A DNA stretch of 64,000 nt from Streptomyces sp. NBC_00370 (GCF_036084755.1 NZ_CP107968.1:3875501-3939500), one strand, 5' to 3'. Numbered from the stretch's first letter, positions 1 to 9,111 are shown. Numbers and translations are program-made. Notes: generated by a model from the sequence alone, not told the origin.

Positions 1-1086
1 GGCGACACGGGTACGGCGCAGGGTGCAGGCGGAGGCGGCGACCAGGCCGAAGCCGTTGTCGACGTGCCGGGCGACGATGTCGTCGGCCCAGCAGTCGTAG
101 GCGCACTGGAGGACGACGCCGTTGTGACCGGTGTCCAGCAGATGCGGCGGCTGTGGAGTCTCGGCCGCCTCCAGCGTCAGCGCCTCGACGCCCGAGCCGG
201 TGAGTGGGGTGATGAGCGTGGTGAGCTGCGGGGACCACTCGGGGCGTGCGTCGAGGGGCAGGGGGCGCTCCAGGGTGACGCGGCCGGGGACCGTGCCCCC
301 TTCGCCCGCCGCGTCCGTACCCGTATCCGCTTCCACCGCCACGATCCGTACCGGCCACTCGTACGGCAGATACGACGTCAGCTTCGTCTTGCCCGTCCAG
401 TCGTACGTGGCGGTGCCGGGCCCGTCCCCCGCCATGTGCGCCAGCAGCGTGTGGTCCGCGTCGTCGGCGAGCTGGAGCAGTACGAGCTGCCCCGGCCGCA
501 GCCGTGACACATCGGCGGCTCGGACCGTACGGTCGCCCCGCGCGGCGGGTGCGAGCGCGCTGAGGGGCTGCCACTCGTCGCGTTCGTTGCCGGTCCAGCC
601 CTCGTGCGGCGAGCGTCCGGCCCTGATCGCGTCGGTCAGCGCGGTCCAGCGGTCCTGCGGGCACAGCCACAGCAGTCCGCCCGCCCAGGACCAGGAGGAC
701 TTCCGGCCGCCGTCGCGCGGACCGTAGGGGCCGATCAGCTCGGTGAGGTCGCGCGGCGCGTACAGGGTGGTGCGGTCACTGCCCGCGCCACGCAGCACGA
801 CACCGCTGTGGCCGATCCGAATCACGTCGTTGATCAGGTACCTGCCGGCCGGCACGGTGACCGTGCCGCCGCCCCGCTCCCCCGCGGCGGCGAGGGCGCG
901 GTTGATCGCGGGCGCGTCGTCGGTGACGCCGTCGCCCACGGCGCCGTACTCCCATACGTCGGAAACGACCGGATACTCGGGCAGCCGCTCGGCGCCGCCC
1001 CGCTGCCCTGCCTGTCCGACGTAGGGGATCTGCGGATGGGTGTAGGGCGAGCCGGCGAACTCACGCCAGAGTTCGGACGTACCCAT
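1..1086 (-). CDS. Pectate-lyase-like parallel beta-helix protein (3' end outside window)
   Basis: Read on the minus strand this frame is open from an ATG at 1086 to the window edge, giving 362 codons without a stop. Residues about 48-64 carry the AVGDGVTDDAPAIN signature that opens Pectate_lyase_3/glycosyl hydrolase 28-type beta-helix domains, followed by a Gly-rich coil at 71-100. No signal peptide is visible, so a cytoplasmic or unconventionally released protein is possible. The start is supported by a GAGGGGG purine stretch about 8 nt upstream. The substrate cannot be told from the fragment; members of this fold act on polysaccharides or serve as phage-tail-like depolymerases. Partial gene. 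Confidence 0.8.
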   Translation of the reverse strand, partial: MGTSELWREFAGSPYTHPQIPYVGQAGQRGGAERLPEYPVVSDVWEYGAVGDGVTDDAPAINRALAAAGERGGGTVTVPAGRYLINDVIRIGHSGVVLRGAGSDRTTLYAPRDLTELIGPYGPRDGGRKSSWSWAGGLLWLCPQDRWTALTDAIRAGRSPHEGWTGNERDEWQPLSALAPAARGDRTVRAADVSRLRPGQLVLLQLADDADHTLLAHMAGDGPGTATYDWTGKTKLTSYLPYEWPVRIVAVEADTGTDAAGEGGTVPGRVTLERPLPLDARPEWSPQLTTLITPLTGSGVEALTLEAAETPQPPHLLDTGHNGVVLQCAYDCWADDIVARHVDNGFGLVAASACTLRRTRVA

Positions 1087-1191
1087 GCGCTGTTCCCCCT
1101 CGGATCGCCCTCTGCAGCACCGAGCATGTCACGGAAGAAAGCGCTTACGGAAGGGTTATGAGAGGGACGGAGGGGACGGGCGCGAGAGGCC

Positions 1192-1800
1192 TCAGTCGGC
1201 CGGCCGCTGCGTGAGATGCGCGAAGGCGTCCAGATTCCGCGTCGGCTCGCCCCGCGAGACCCGCCACGCGTACTCCTTGCGGATCGCGGTCGCGAACCCC
1301 AGCTCAAGCAGGGTGTTGAACGACCCGTCCGCCTCCTGGAGGACCGAGCCGAGCAGTCTGTCGATCTCGTCGTCGGACACGGCGGCCAACGGGAGCTTGC
1401 CGGTCAGATAGATGTCGCCGAGCCGGTCGACCGCGTAACTCACCGCGTACAGCTTGAGGTTGCGCTCCAGCAGCCAGCGGTGGACGCCATCGGTGTTCTC
1501 GTCGGGGTGCCGGACGACGAAGGCGTTGACCGACAGCGAGTGCTTTCCGACGCGCAGGGAGCAGGTCGTGGACAGCTTGCGGGTGCCGGGGAGCGTGACG
1601 ACGTACGACCCGGGCTCCGGGCTCTCCCACTCCAGCTCGGCGCCCTGGAGCGCCCGCGTGACGATCTCGGCGGCGTTCTGCTCGGCGCTCCGGGAGTCAC
1701 CCCCGGACTCGCCGCCGGACCCGCCGGCAGCCCCGCCGCCGGACCCGCCGTCGGACTTGCCCCGGGGTTCGCTCTGCTCCTGCCCGTACTCCTCAGCCAT
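1192..1800 (-). CDS. YbjN domain-containing protein
   Basis: A 202-residue protein. Residues about 14-40 are a Gly/Ser/Glu linker of low complexity, and the remainder matches the YbjN family (a type III secretion chaperone-like alpha/beta fold) with the typical LRVGKHSLSVNAFVVRHPDE segment. The start ATG lies only 5 bp after the mshA stop, so the two are very probably one transcript. The same gene order is usual in Streptomyces. The biochemical role is not established; E. coli YbjN is a stress and motility regulator, and nothing in this sequence shows a catalytic site. Confidence 0.88.
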   Translation of the reverse strand: MAEEYGQEQSEPRGKSDGGSGGGAAGGSGGESGGDSRSAEQNAAEIVTRALQGAELEWESPEPGSYVVTLPGTRKLSTTCSLRVGKHSLSVNAFVVRHPDENTDGVHRWLLERNLKLYAVSYAVDRLGDIYLTGKLPLAAVSDDEIDRLLGSVLQEADGSFNTLLELGFATAIRKEYAWRVSRGEPTRNLDAFAHLTQRPAD

Positions 1801-1805
1801 GATCC

Positions 1806-3149
1806 TCAGCCATGGTGCGAGCGTACGCGACGGCGCCGGTCGTGCACCGCCGCCGTGTACACGTCCGCCGTCGCCGAAGCCGCCGTACCCCAGCCGAAGG
1901 ACTGGGCGTGCCGGGAGGCCGCGGCGCCCATGCTGTCGACCAGCTCGGGGTGGTCGACGAAGCGGCCCAACGCGTCGGCGTAGGCGGCCGGTTCGTGGCC
2001 GGACACCAGAAACCCGGTCTCGTCGTCCCGTACCGCGACGGGCAGTCCGCCCACCGCTGCGGCCACCACCGGGGTGCCCGCCGCCTGCGCCTCTATGGCG
2101 ACCAGGCCGAAGGACTCGCTGTACGAGGGCATGACGAGCACGGAAGCGGCCCTGAACCAGTCGGCGAGCTGCGTCTGCCCGACCGGCGGCCGGAAGCGTA
2201 CGACGTCGGCGATGCCGAGCCGCGCGGCGAGCTTCTGCAGCCCTTCGGGCTTGGCGAGCCCCGACCCGCTGGGGCCGCCGACCACCGGCACCACGAGCCG
2301 TCCGCGCAGCGACGGATCGCGGTCGAGCAGTACGGCGACGGCGCGCAGCAGGATGTCGGGGGCCTTGAGCGGCTGGATACGGCCTGCGAAGAGCGGGACG
2401 AACGCGTCCTGAGGCAGCCCGAGCCGGGCGCGCGCCGCGGCGCGGCCGTCGGCGGGGGCGAAACAGTCCAGGTTGACGCCCGGGTGCACGACGGCGGCCT
2501 TCGCCGGTTCGGCGTCGTAGAAGCGGACGAGGTCGGCGGCTTCCTCGGCCGTGTTGGCGATCAGCCGGTCGGCGGCCCGTACGACCTGGCTCTCGCCGAT
2601 GACACGGGCCGCGGGTTCGGGGGTGTCGCCTTCGGCGAGCGAGGCATTCTTGACCTTCGCCATGGTGTGCATGGCGTGGACGAGCGGGACGCCCCAGCGC
2701 TCGGAGGCGAGCCAGCCGACGTGCCCGGAGAGCCAGTAGTGCGAGTGGACCAGGTCGTAGTAGCCGGGGCGGTGTCCCGCCCACGCCTGCATCACGCCGT
2801 GCGTGAAGGCGCAGAGCTGCGCGGGCAGCTCCTCCTTGGCCAGGCCCTCGTACGGGCCCGCGTCGACGTGTCGTACGAGCACACCCGGCGCCAGCTCCAC
2901 CACGGGCGGCAGGCCGCCGGTCGTGGCGCGGGTGAAGATCTCGACCTCGATGTCGATGGCGGCCAGCCGCTTGGCCAGCTCGACGATGTAGACGTTCATG
3001 CCGCCCGCGTCGCCGGTCCCCGGCTGGTGCAGCGGGGAGGTGTGCACACTCAGCATGGCGATACGGCGCGGTCTGCGGGACTGGCCCGGGATGCGGAGCC
3101 GGGGAGGTGCGACCAACGTGCCGGCGATGCGGGACACGTACTGGCTCAC
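1806..3149 (-). CDS. mshA: MshA, D-inositol-3-phosphate N-acetylglucosaminyltransferase
   Basis: First enzyme of mycothiol biosynthesis: transfers GlcNAc from UDP-GlcNAc to 1L-myo-inositol 1-phosphate in the cytoplasm. It is a 447-residue GT4 (GT-B) enzyme. The N-terminal GTGDAGGMNVY loop (residues 44-54) binds the acceptor/phosphate. GRIQPLKAPD (256-265) holds the Arg/Lys that bind the UDP diphosphate, and ESFGLVAIE (345-353) is the E-x7-E donor motif. The GTG at 3149 is chosen because the protein then starts VSQYVSR, as in Streptomyces homologues, and ends RRRVRSHHG. An open upstream extension reaches 3299 but lacks family similarity. It overlaps no neighbour and is followed 5 bp later by the ybjN-like gene. 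Confidence 0.95.
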   Translation of the reverse strand: MSQYVSRIAGTLVAPPRLRIPGQSRRPRRIAMLSVHTSPLHQPGTGDAGGMNVYIVELAKRLAAIDIEVEIFTRATTGGLPPVVELAPGVLVRHVDAGPYEGLAKEELPAQLCAFTHGVMQAWAGHRPGYYDLVHSHYWLSGHVGWLASERWGVPLVHAMHTMAKVKNASLAEGDTPEPAARVIGESQVVRAADRLIANTAEEAADLVRFYDAEPAKAAVVHPGVNLDCFAPADGRAAARARLGLPQDAFVPLFAGRIQPLKAPDILLRAVAVLLDRDPSLRGRLVVPVVGGPSGSGLAKPEGLQKLAARLGIADVVRFRPPVGQTQLADWFRAASVLVMPSYSESFGLVAIEAQAAGTPVVAAAVGGLPVAVRDDETGFLVSGHEPAAYADALGRFVDHPELVDSMGAAASRHAQSFGWGTAASATADVYTAAVHDRRRRVRSHHG

Positions 3150-3364
3150 TACGACGGTCCTCTCGCTCTGGGGCGTGATGCGCGCCAGGGCGTGGTGCCC
3201 GGTCCGCGCGTTCCGCGCACGACAAAGAGAGGGCATTAACGCCCTCCGCCACCTGGCAACAGCGGACGGGATCTCCGCATTTCCGTTTTGCCAAATCATT
3301 ACCGGCGGTCACTCAACCACTGACGCCGTCGTTCCGGATACCCGTGGTCGTTAGGCTCATTCGT

Positions 3365-4273
3365 ATGGCATCCGTCCCGACCCCGGCATCCCCGTCGCGC
3401 ACAGGACGCCCGGTGGGCGGCACAGGGCGTCCGGTGGGCGGCACAGGGCGTCCGGGGGACGGCACAGGGCGTCCGGGGGACGGCACGAGACGTCCGGTGG
3501 GCACGGTGACCCGCGGGACCACGGGCCAGAACCGGCTGCGCCGGATGGACCGCTGGATCACCGCCGTGCACGGCCCCGCGCTGCGCGCCGCCGCCGATCC
3601 GGTCGTGGTCGACCTGGGGTACGGGGCGGCCCCCTGGACGGCGGTCGAGCTGCTGCGGCGGTTGCGTACGGCCGAGCCGCGCACCGAGGTCGTGGGCGTC
3701 GAGATCGACCAGGCCAGGGTCGCCGCCGCGCTGCCGTACGAGGCGGCGGGGCTCCGCTTCGTGCACGGCGGCTTCGAGATCCCGCTGCCCGTCGGGCGGC
3801 GTCCGGTGCTGATCCGGGCGGCCAACGTGCTGCGCCAGTACGCGGAGGACGAGGTCGCGGCGGTCTGGGAGCGGCTGCGCGGACGGCTCGCCCCGGACGG
3901 GCTGCTGGTCGAGGGGACCTGCGACGAGATCGGTCGGCGGCACGTGTGGGTGGCGCTCGGCCCCGAGGGGCCCAGGACGGTGACGTTCGCGACCCGGCTC
4001 GGGTCGCTCGACCGGCCGTCCGACCTCGCGGAACGGCTGCCGAAGGCGCTCATCCACCGCAATGTGCCGGGCGAGCCGGTGCACGCGTTCCTTCGCGACT
4101 TCGACCGGGCGTGGGCCGCCGCGGCGCCGTACTCCTCGCTGAGCGCGCGGCAGCGCTGGATCAGGGCCGTAGGCGACCTGTCGGCGGACTGGCCGCTCGC
4201 CGGTGACAGACGGCGGTGGCGGCAGGGTGAAGTGACCGTGAACTGGTCGGCGCTGGCTCCGACTTCGTCCTGA
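3365..4273 (+). CDS. Class I SAM-dependent methyltransferase-like protein
   Basis: A 302-residue protein divergent from mshA, a neighbourhood common in Streptomyces. VVDLGYGAAPWTAVELL near residues 80-96 is a modified motif I of class I methyltransferases (E/DxGxGxG becomes DLGYGAA), followed by VVGVEIDQARV as motif II. The first ~45 residues are a low-complexity stretch made of a seven-residue TGRPVGG-type repeat, encoded by 21-bp tandem DNA repeats, so the true N-terminus is uncertain. Translation might begin downstream near the RLRRMDRWI segment. Substrate unknown. Confidence 0.8.
   Translation: MASVPTPASPSRTGRPVGGTGRPVGGTGRPGDGTGRPGDGTRRPVGTVTRGTTGQNRLRRMDRWITAVHGPALRAAADPVVVDLGYGAAPWTAVELLRRLRTAEPRTEVVGVEIDQARVAAALPYEAAGLRFVHGGFEIPLPVGRRPVLIRAANVLRQYAEDEVAAVWERLRGRLAPDGLLVEGTCDEIGRRHVWVALGPEGPRTVTFATRLGSLDRPSDLAERLPKALIHRNVPGEPVHAFLRDFDRAWAAAAPYSSLSARQRWIRAVGDLSADWPLAGDRRRWRQGEVTVNWSALAPTSS
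3407..3490 (+). repeat. Four 21-bp tandem repeats inside the methyltransferase 5' end
   Basis: Four consecutive 21-bp units of the form CGTCCGGTGGGCGGCACAGGG, with a few substitutions, encode repeated GRPVGGT/GRPGDGT. The unit is a multiple of three, so copy-number change would alter only the length of the N-terminal tail. Confidence 0.85.
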
Positions 4274-4472
4274 CACCCGCGACACCGACACGTGCGGCAC
4301 TGATACCCGCGGCACCGACACATGCGCCGCGGCCATCCTGTGAGGATCTGACTGCCTCTGTCGTTTTCATGCCGGACATGGCACGATCACGACGAGGTAA
4401 CGCAGTGACGCGGTAGCGCGGGTGCCGCTGTGACGCGAGTTGGGTACTGGGGCGGGTCCTGAGGGGGAGCTT

Positions 4473-5678
4473 GTGAGCCGACGTCGCTGCGCTGCGGCCG
4501 CGATCAGTCTCGTCTGCGCTCTCGCCGTGCTCACAGCCCCGGAGTTGACGAACAGCGCGTACGCGGCGCCGCGCCCGGCGCCGACGTCGACGCCTGCCAG
4601 GTCACCCGCACCGCCGAACTCCCCGGCCGCCCCCTCGAACTCCCCGGCCGTACCGCCGAACTCCGCGCCCCTGGCGTCGAACTCCCCGGCGCCCGTGGCC
4701 CCGCCGCCCATTGAACTGCCGCCGGGTGCTCCCGGCACCGGTCCGAAGACGCTCGACCAGGTACGACTTGAGATCGACGGCCTCTACCGTAAAGCGGCCT
4801 CGGCCACCGACGCGTACAACCTCGCCGAGGAGCAGACCACCAAGCAGTCGTCCGAAGTCGTGGGTATCGCCCAGCAGATCGTGCGGGGGCAGCTCAGGAT
4901 CGACGGGCTGAAGACGCGGATGGGCGCCACGGCGCGCGCCCAGTACCGGGGTTCCGGGCTGCCGCCCGAGGCCCAACTCGTCCTGACCGACGACCCGCAG
5001 CTCTTCCTCGACGGTGTCGGCAGGCTGAAGGAAGGCCAGAAGGCCACCCATGACCTGCTGGCCGAACTGACCGGTACGCAGCAGGACTTGGAGACGTACG
5101 CGGCGGACGCCAGCTCCCAGTGGCAGAAGCTCGAAGCCAACAGGCTCAAGCGGGACAAGGCGAAGAAGGAGATCACCAAGCAGATCGCCGCCGCCGAGAA
5201 GCTCGAAGCGAGCCTGAAGAAGGACGACCGGGCCCGGCTGGCGCGGCTGGAGCAGGACGCGGCGTACCGCGCGCAGACCGCCTGGCTCAGCTCAGGCGCG
5301 ATCACGGACATCAACCGCGGCGCGAGCACGCAGGGCAAGAAGGCCATCGCGTTCGCGACGGAGCAGATCGGCAAGCCGTACGTGTGGGGCGCCGAGGGAC
5401 CGGCCTCGTACGACTGCTCGGGGCTCACGTCACAGGCGTGGCTCGCGGCCGGGCGGACCATCCCGCGCACCTCGCAGGAGCAGTGGCGGCAGCTGCCGCA
5501 TGTCGCGGTCAAGGACATGCGGCCCGGCGATCTGATCATCTATTTCAACGACGCCAGCCATGTGGCCCTGTACATAGGGGACGGCTCGATCATCCAGGCG
5601 CCGCGGCCGGGGCGGAACGTGTCGGTGACGGGCGCGGGGTCGATGCAGATCCTGGGGGTCGTACGGCCGGACAAGTGA
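4473..5678 (+). CDS. Secreted NlpC/P60 (C40) peptidoglycan hydrolase with coiled-coil domain
   Basis: A 401-residue cell-wall hydrolase predicted to cleave peptide stems of peptidoglycan outside the cell. Residues 1-32 form a signal peptide (Arg-rich start, hydrophobic ISLVCALAVL core, AYA-A cleavage site). Residues 33-92 are a Pro/Ala/Ser linker with repeated NSPA units, 97-275 a long charged helical/coiled-coil region, and 285-401 the NlpC/P60 domain. The catalytic Cys is in YDCSGL (C315) and the His in SHVALYIGDG (H363); the third position is Gln in IIQAP rather than His. The GTG start has a GAGGGGGAG Shine-Dalgarno at 4461. Architecture resembles RipA-like actinobacterial septum hydrolases. 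Confidence 0.92.
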   Translation: MSRRRCAAAAISLVCALAVLTAPELTNSAYAAPRPAPTSTPARSPAPPNSPAAPSNSPAVPPNSAPLASNSPAPVAPPPIELPPGAPGTGPKTLDQVRLEIDGLYRKAASATDAYNLAEEQTTKQSSEVVGIAQQIVRGQLRIDGLKTRMGATARAQYRGSGLPPEAQLVLTDDPQLFLDGVGRLKEGQKATHDLLAELTGTQQDLETYAADASSQWQKLEANRLKRDKAKKEITKQIAAAEKLEASLKKDDRARLARLEQDAAYRAQTAWLSSGAITDINRGASTQGKKAIAFATEQIGKPYVWGAEGPASYDCSGLTSQAWLAAGRTIPRTSQEQWRQLPHVAVKDMRPGDLIIYFNDASHVALYIGDGSIIQAPRPGRNVSVTGAGSMQILGVVRPDK

Positions 5679-6098
5679 CGGCCGGGCGTGCCGTGACGCA
5701 GGCCGTGCGCCCGGCTGCGCCCCGATGCCGTGACGCAGGCCGTGCCCCCGGTGCCGTGACGGAGGCCGTGGCCCCGGCCGCGCCCCGGGCCGTGCGACGG
5801 GCTGTGACGCAGCGCATGTTCTGACCGGCTGAGCAGCAGCCGGTCACGTGACGTTCATCATGGCAACCCGGATGGCCGACGGCCGGCGCGCCGCACACCG
5901 CCGCCCGATTCCTGCCGGAATCCCGCCGAATTACTGTCGGATGCCTTACGGGCAGGGCATATGCGGAGGCATATGACAGAGGCTCATCACCCGTACGGCA
6001 TTCCATTACGGCTCCGGCTACCGCTAAGGTCCCCGTCTGGTGGGGCGTCGATCGTCGTCCCACCGCGCCCTCGGGGGGAGGGAAGGAAACCAAGACCG
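5679..6098 (+). other. Intergenic stretch without a gene
   Basis: 420 bp between the hydrolase and the phosphatase. The first part (5680-5813) is a set of imperfect GCCGTGACGCAGGCCGTG repeats. A stem-loop lies at 5822-5846. Two CATATG hexamers flank GCGGAG around 5959-5974. Several in-frame start codons upstream of the phosphatase lie here, but the best ribosome-binding site is immediately before 6099. Confidence 0.6.
5822..5846 (+). terminator. Stem-loop after the NlpC/P60 gene
   Basis: TGACCGGCTG and CAGCCGGTCA form a perfect 10-bp stem around an AGCAG loop, about 145 bp after the hydrolase stop. There is no U-tract, as is common for Streptomyces terminators. Confidence 0.6.
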
Positions 6099-7505
6099 AT
6101 GCCCGTACCCGTACCGCGGCAGCGCACAGGTTCAGAAACAGAGAGGAACCTCCCTGCCGCGGAGACCGCCGACGGCGGCGACCTCATGCTCCTGGTGATC
6201 GAGGACGATCCTGCGGGCTCCTTCTCCGTACCGGAGCTGCCCGAGGGGGCAGGTACCCGCGTCCGGATCCGTACCGCGCGTAACCTCACCGAGGCCGAGC
6301 GGCTGCTCACCGACGACATCCACTGCATCCTCGTGGACCTCGCCCTGCCGGGCATGACCGACAGCGACGAGCTGGCGCCGCTCAAGAGCGTCCTGCGGCT
6401 CGCGCCGCGCCACGCCGTGCTGGCGCTGGCCGCCGAGGGCGACAGCGAGCGCGCTGCCGCCGCCGTACGGGCGGGGGCGCAGGACTACCTGTTCCGCGAC
6501 GAGCTGGACGGCCGGCTGCTGAGCCGCGCCATCCGCTACGCCGTCGAACGCAAGCGCGCGGACATCGCGCAGCGCCAGCTCACCGAGTCCGTGCTGCGCG
6601 CCCAGGAGAACGCCCGGCTGGAGCGCGGCCTGCTGCCGACCCCGCTGCTCGAAGGCTCTGACCTGCGCTTCGCCGCCAGCTACCGGCCCGGCCGCTCGCG
6701 CGCGCTGCTGGGCGGGGACTTCTACGACACGATCCGCACCCCGGACGGCACGGTGCACGCCATGATCGGCGACGTCTGCGGCCATGGCCCGGACGAGGCC
6801 GCGCTCGGCGTCGAGCTGCGCATAGCCTGGCGGGCGCTGACGCTGGCCGGGTTCTGCGGTGACCAGCTGCTCTCCACGCTCCAGCAGGTGCTGGAGCACG
6901 AACGGGAGAGCGACGAGATCTTCGCGACGCTCTGCACCGTCGACATCGCGCCGGACGGCCGGAGCGCCGGGCTGTGCCTGGCCGGGCATCCGGCGCCGCT
7001 GTTCAACCGGCCGGGACAGCCGGCCCGGCTGCTGCCGCACGGGGACAACGGACCGGCCCTCGGCCTGCTGCCGCGCGCCCGCTGGCCACGTACGCAGGTG
7101 CAGCTCGGCGGGTCGTGGAGTGTGATGATGTACACGGACGGGCTGATCGAGGGCCGCGTGGGGCCCGGCGCGAGTGAGCGGCTGGGCGAGGACGGCATGG
7201 TCGGCATGATCAACAGCCAGCTCGCCCGCGGGCTGCGCGGCGAGGAGCTGCTGGAGGCGGCTGTCGCCCGCGCGCGGGAGCTGAACGGCGGCGAGCTGAA
7301 CGACGATGTGGCGGTGCTGCTGCTGGGCCGGGGCCCGGAGACGGCCACTGCCCAGGCCACGACTGCGGCCGGGTCGACGACCTCAGCCCCGGCTCCGGCC
7401 GTGGCGCCGCCCTCGTCCCCGGGGGTGCTGCCGGTGCCGGGACGGGGGCCGGGGGCGGGGCCGGGCGCGCTGCCGCGGCTGCCGGCTCAGCGTCCGCCGT
7501 TGTAG
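6099..7505 (+). CDS. Receiver-domain PP2C-type protein phosphatase (RsbU/SpoIIE-like)
   Basis: A 468-residue protein. Residues 31-145 are a CheY-like receiver domain with acidic EDD at 35-37 and the likely phospho-acceptor Asp80 in ILVDLALPG. Residues 150-178 form a helical linker, and 180-420 a PPM/PP2C (SpoIIE) serine/threonine phosphatase domain with LLGGDFYD, GDVCGHG and LNDDVAVLLL metal-binding motifs. Such proteins usually dephosphorylate anti-sigma-factor antagonists in partner-switching networks, but no anti-sigma gene is adjacent. The ATG at 6099 is preceded by a GGGAGGGAAGGAAA purine stretch. The C-terminal ~45 residues are Ala/Pro/Gly-rich and probably disordered. The 3' end overlaps the convergent DUF2516 gene by 19 bp. 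Confidence 0.9.
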   Translation: MPVPVPRQRTGSETERNLPAAETADGGDLMLLVIEDDPAGSFSVPELPEGAGTRVRIRTARNLTEAERLLTDDIHCILVDLALPGMTDSDELAPLKSVLRLAPRHAVLALAAEGDSERAAAAVRAGAQDYLFRDELDGRLLSRAIRYAVERKRADIAQRQLTESVLRAQENARLERGLLPTPLLEGSDLRFAASYRPGRSRALLGGDFYDTIRTPDGTVHAMIGDVCGHGPDEAALGVELRIAWRALTLAGFCGDQLLSTLQQVLEHERESDEIFATLCTVDIAPDGRSAGLCLAGHPAPLFNRPGQPARLLPHGDNGPALGLLPRARWPRTQVQLGGSWSVMMYTDGLIEGRVGPGASERLGEDGMVGMINSQLARGLRGEELLEAAVARARELNGGELNDDVAVLLLGRGPETATAQATTAAGSTTSAPAPAVAPPSSPGVLPVPGRGPGAGPGALPRLPAQRPPL

Positions 7506-7819
7506 GGCCCGTACGGACCGTCGCTGCTCGACCCGCCCCTGCGGCCGCCGCCGGACACCGCGCGGACGGCGGGCCGTACGTCGACCATGAAGACGATGGT
7601 CGCGACGAGCCCCGCGATCTGCAGGAACAGCATCGGAATGAGCAGGTTGACCGCGACGACGGCGGCCAGGATGGCCACCCAGAACGTCTTGGTCTTCTTC
7701 TCGGCGGCGGGGTAGGCGTCCTTACGGGCCAACGCGGCGAAGATCAGCGCGACCACGGCGAGAACGAGCATGGCCAGACTGAGGATCGACAGAACCGTGT
7801 TGAATCCGGAGAGCAACAT
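7487..7819 (-). CDS. DUF2516 family small membrane protein
   Basis: About 110 residues with two or three hydrophobic segments (VLSILSLAMLVLAVVALIFAAL, FWVAILAAVVAVNLLIPML and LFLQIAGLVATIVFMVDVRP, partly overlapping) and a Gly/Arg/Ser tail. It matches DUF2516, an actinobacterial family of unknown function often found beside the HbhA-like gene that follows here. The ATG at 7819 has an AGGCGG ribosome-binding site at proper distance; a GTG three codons upstream (7828) is possible. Predicted cytoplasmic-membrane protein. Confidence 0.85.
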   Translation of the reverse strand: MLLSGFNTVLSILSLAMLVLAVVALIFAALARKDAYPAAEKKTKTFWVAILAAVVAVNLLIPMLFLQIAGLVATIVFMVDVRPAVRAVSGGGRRGGSSSDGPYGPYNGGR

Positions 7820-7878
7820 GCTGAGCACCGCCTAGGGAGTGGTGGCCTGAGCCTTTGACGCCAACGTACCCGGAGAAC

Positions 7879-7907
7879 GGGCCGGGCACCCTAGAGGTGC
7901 CCGGCCC
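7879..7907 (-). terminator. Strong stem-loop terminator downstream of the HbhA-like gene
   Basis: GGGCCGGGCACC and GGTGCCCGGCCC pair perfectly (12 bp) around CTAGA, 35 bp beyond the HbhA-like stop codon and before the DUF2516 promoter. Confidence 0.85.
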
Positions 7908-7941
7908 GCCGGAATTCCGTACGCGGCTTTGGTGGTCGCGC

Positions 7942-8643
7942 CTACTTCTCGTCCTTGGGACCCGACTTCTGAACGGGCTTCTGGCCGGGCTTGACGGTCT
8001 GCTTGGCCGCCGGCGAAGAGGTCTTGCGGGCCGGCGTGGCGCGGCGCGGGGTGGTCTTGCGCGCGGTCGGCTTCTTGGCGTCGGCGGTGGCCGTGCCGGA
8101 AGCCGAAGCCGAAGCCGACGCCGAAGTGGCGGCCGGGCGGGCCGTGGCGGACGCGGGCTTGGCGGCGGGCTTGGCCGGCTTGGGAGCGGGCTCAGGCTCG
8201 ACGGCGACGGCGATCTCCGTGATGTCGTCGGCCGCCTCACCGCGCCAGGTCCGTACGGTCTGCTCGCCGCGCTCGGCGACCTTCTCGTACGCCTCGCGCG
8301 CCTTCACGGCGTACTCGGCGGCGACGCCGACACTCCGCAGCGCCAGGTCCTGGGCGCTCTCGCCCAGCTTCCGCAGGTCGGTGTCGAACGACCCGAGCAC
8401 CTCGGTGACCTTGGCCTGCACCGTGGCCTGGGCTTCCTTGGCCTGGTCGGCGACCTTGTCCTGGACGGTCTTGGGGTCGGTGTTGCGCACCGCGTCGAAC
8501 CGGCCGGGCGCCTCGCTCCGCAGCTGGTCGATGAGGCCGGGCACCCGCCTGGCCTGCTGCACGGCAAGCTCGGCGGTACCGGCGGCGAAGTAGAGCGGCG
8601 TCGGGTCGGTAAGGGTCTTGCGCAGGTCATCGGCGATGGCCAT
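7942..8643 (-). CDS. HbhA-like (heparin-binding haemagglutinin-type) protein
   Basis: A 233-residue protein. The N-terminal ~150 residues are helical and coiled-coil-like (DDLRKTLTDPTPLYFAAGTAELAV and RVPGLIDQLRSEAPGRFDAVR), matching the HbhA region of actinobacteria. The remaining 80 are Lys/Ala/Pro/Thr-rich repeats (KPAKPAAKPAS, KKPTARKTTPRRATPARK) like the basic tail of mycobacterial HbhA or histone-like proteins. Surface binding is known for mycobacterial HbhA; in saprophytic streptomycetes the role is unclear and nucleoid or envelope association is equally plausible. A GGGAGGCC ribosome-binding site precedes the ATG. The upstream XRE gene is co-oriented 16 bp away and likely co-transcribed. 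Confidence 0.88.
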   Translation of the reverse strand: MAIADDLRKTLTDPTPLYFAAGTAELAVQQARRVPGLIDQLRSEAPGRFDAVRNTDPKTVQDKVADQAKEAQATVQAKVTEVLGSFDTDLRKLGESAQDLALRSVGVAAEYAVKAREAYEKVAERGEQTVRTWRGEAADDITEIAVAVEPEPAPKPAKPAAKPASATARPAATSASASASASGTATADAKKPTARKTTPRRATPARKTSSPAAKQTVKPGQKPVQKSGPKDEK

Positions 8644-8659
8644 GACTGGGCCTCCCGGA

Positions 8660-9085
8660 TCAGATTGAGGGTGGGTTGGAAACACTGCCGTCGGCAGCGG
8701 AGGCGTCCCCTGCGACGTTCTCCGCGGCGTTCTCTGCGTCTTGGCCGTTCTCCTTGCGGAACGACTCGTAGATCTGCAGAAGCACCTGCTTCTGCCGCTC
8801 GGATATCGAGGGGTCCGCGAGGATGACGGCACGCGTCTCCAGCTCCTCACGCTCCCGCTCGTCGAGCATGCCGGCCTGCACATACAGGGTCTCGGCCGAG
8901 ATCCGCAGCGCCTTGGCGAGCTGCTGCAAAATATCCGCACTCGGCTTACGCAGCCCGCGCTCGATCTGGCTCAGATACGGATTGGACACCCCGGCGGCGT
9001 CGGCGAGCTGCCGCAGCGAGAGCTGCGCACTGCGCCGCTGCTCGCGCAGATACTCACCGAGATTGCCGACGTTGAGTGATGCCAT
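8660..9085 (-). CDS. XRE-family helix-turn-helix regulator
   Basis: A 141-residue DNA-binding protein. Residues 8-65 form a Cro/CI-type HTH (LREQRRSAQLSLRQLADAAG, then VSNPYLSQIERGLRKPSADIL), followed by a helical segment and an acidic Ala/Glu tail. The ATG at 9085 starts the conserved MASLNVGNLGEYL sequence; 14 more in-frame codons upstream overlap the operator and are unlikely to be translated. A perfect palindrome at 9112-9139 just upstream suggests autoregulation. It lies next to the HbhA-like gene, its probable target. Confidence 0.9.
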   Translation of the reverse strand: MASLNVGNLGEYLREQRRSAQLSLRQLADAAGVSNPYLSQIERGLRKPSADILQQLAKALRISAETLYVQAGMLDEREREELETRAVILADPSISERQKQVLLQIYESFRKENGQDAENAAENVAGDASAADGSVSNPPSI

Positions 9086-9111
9086 GCCCCCATGCTGCGC
9101 CACCCCCGCTA

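Noticed and set aside
1192..3312. One continuous 706-codon minus-strand gene covering ybjN and mshA
   Set aside because: Its upstream half is the wrong frame across mshA. Only the last ~200 codons encode the YbjN protein, which has its own start.
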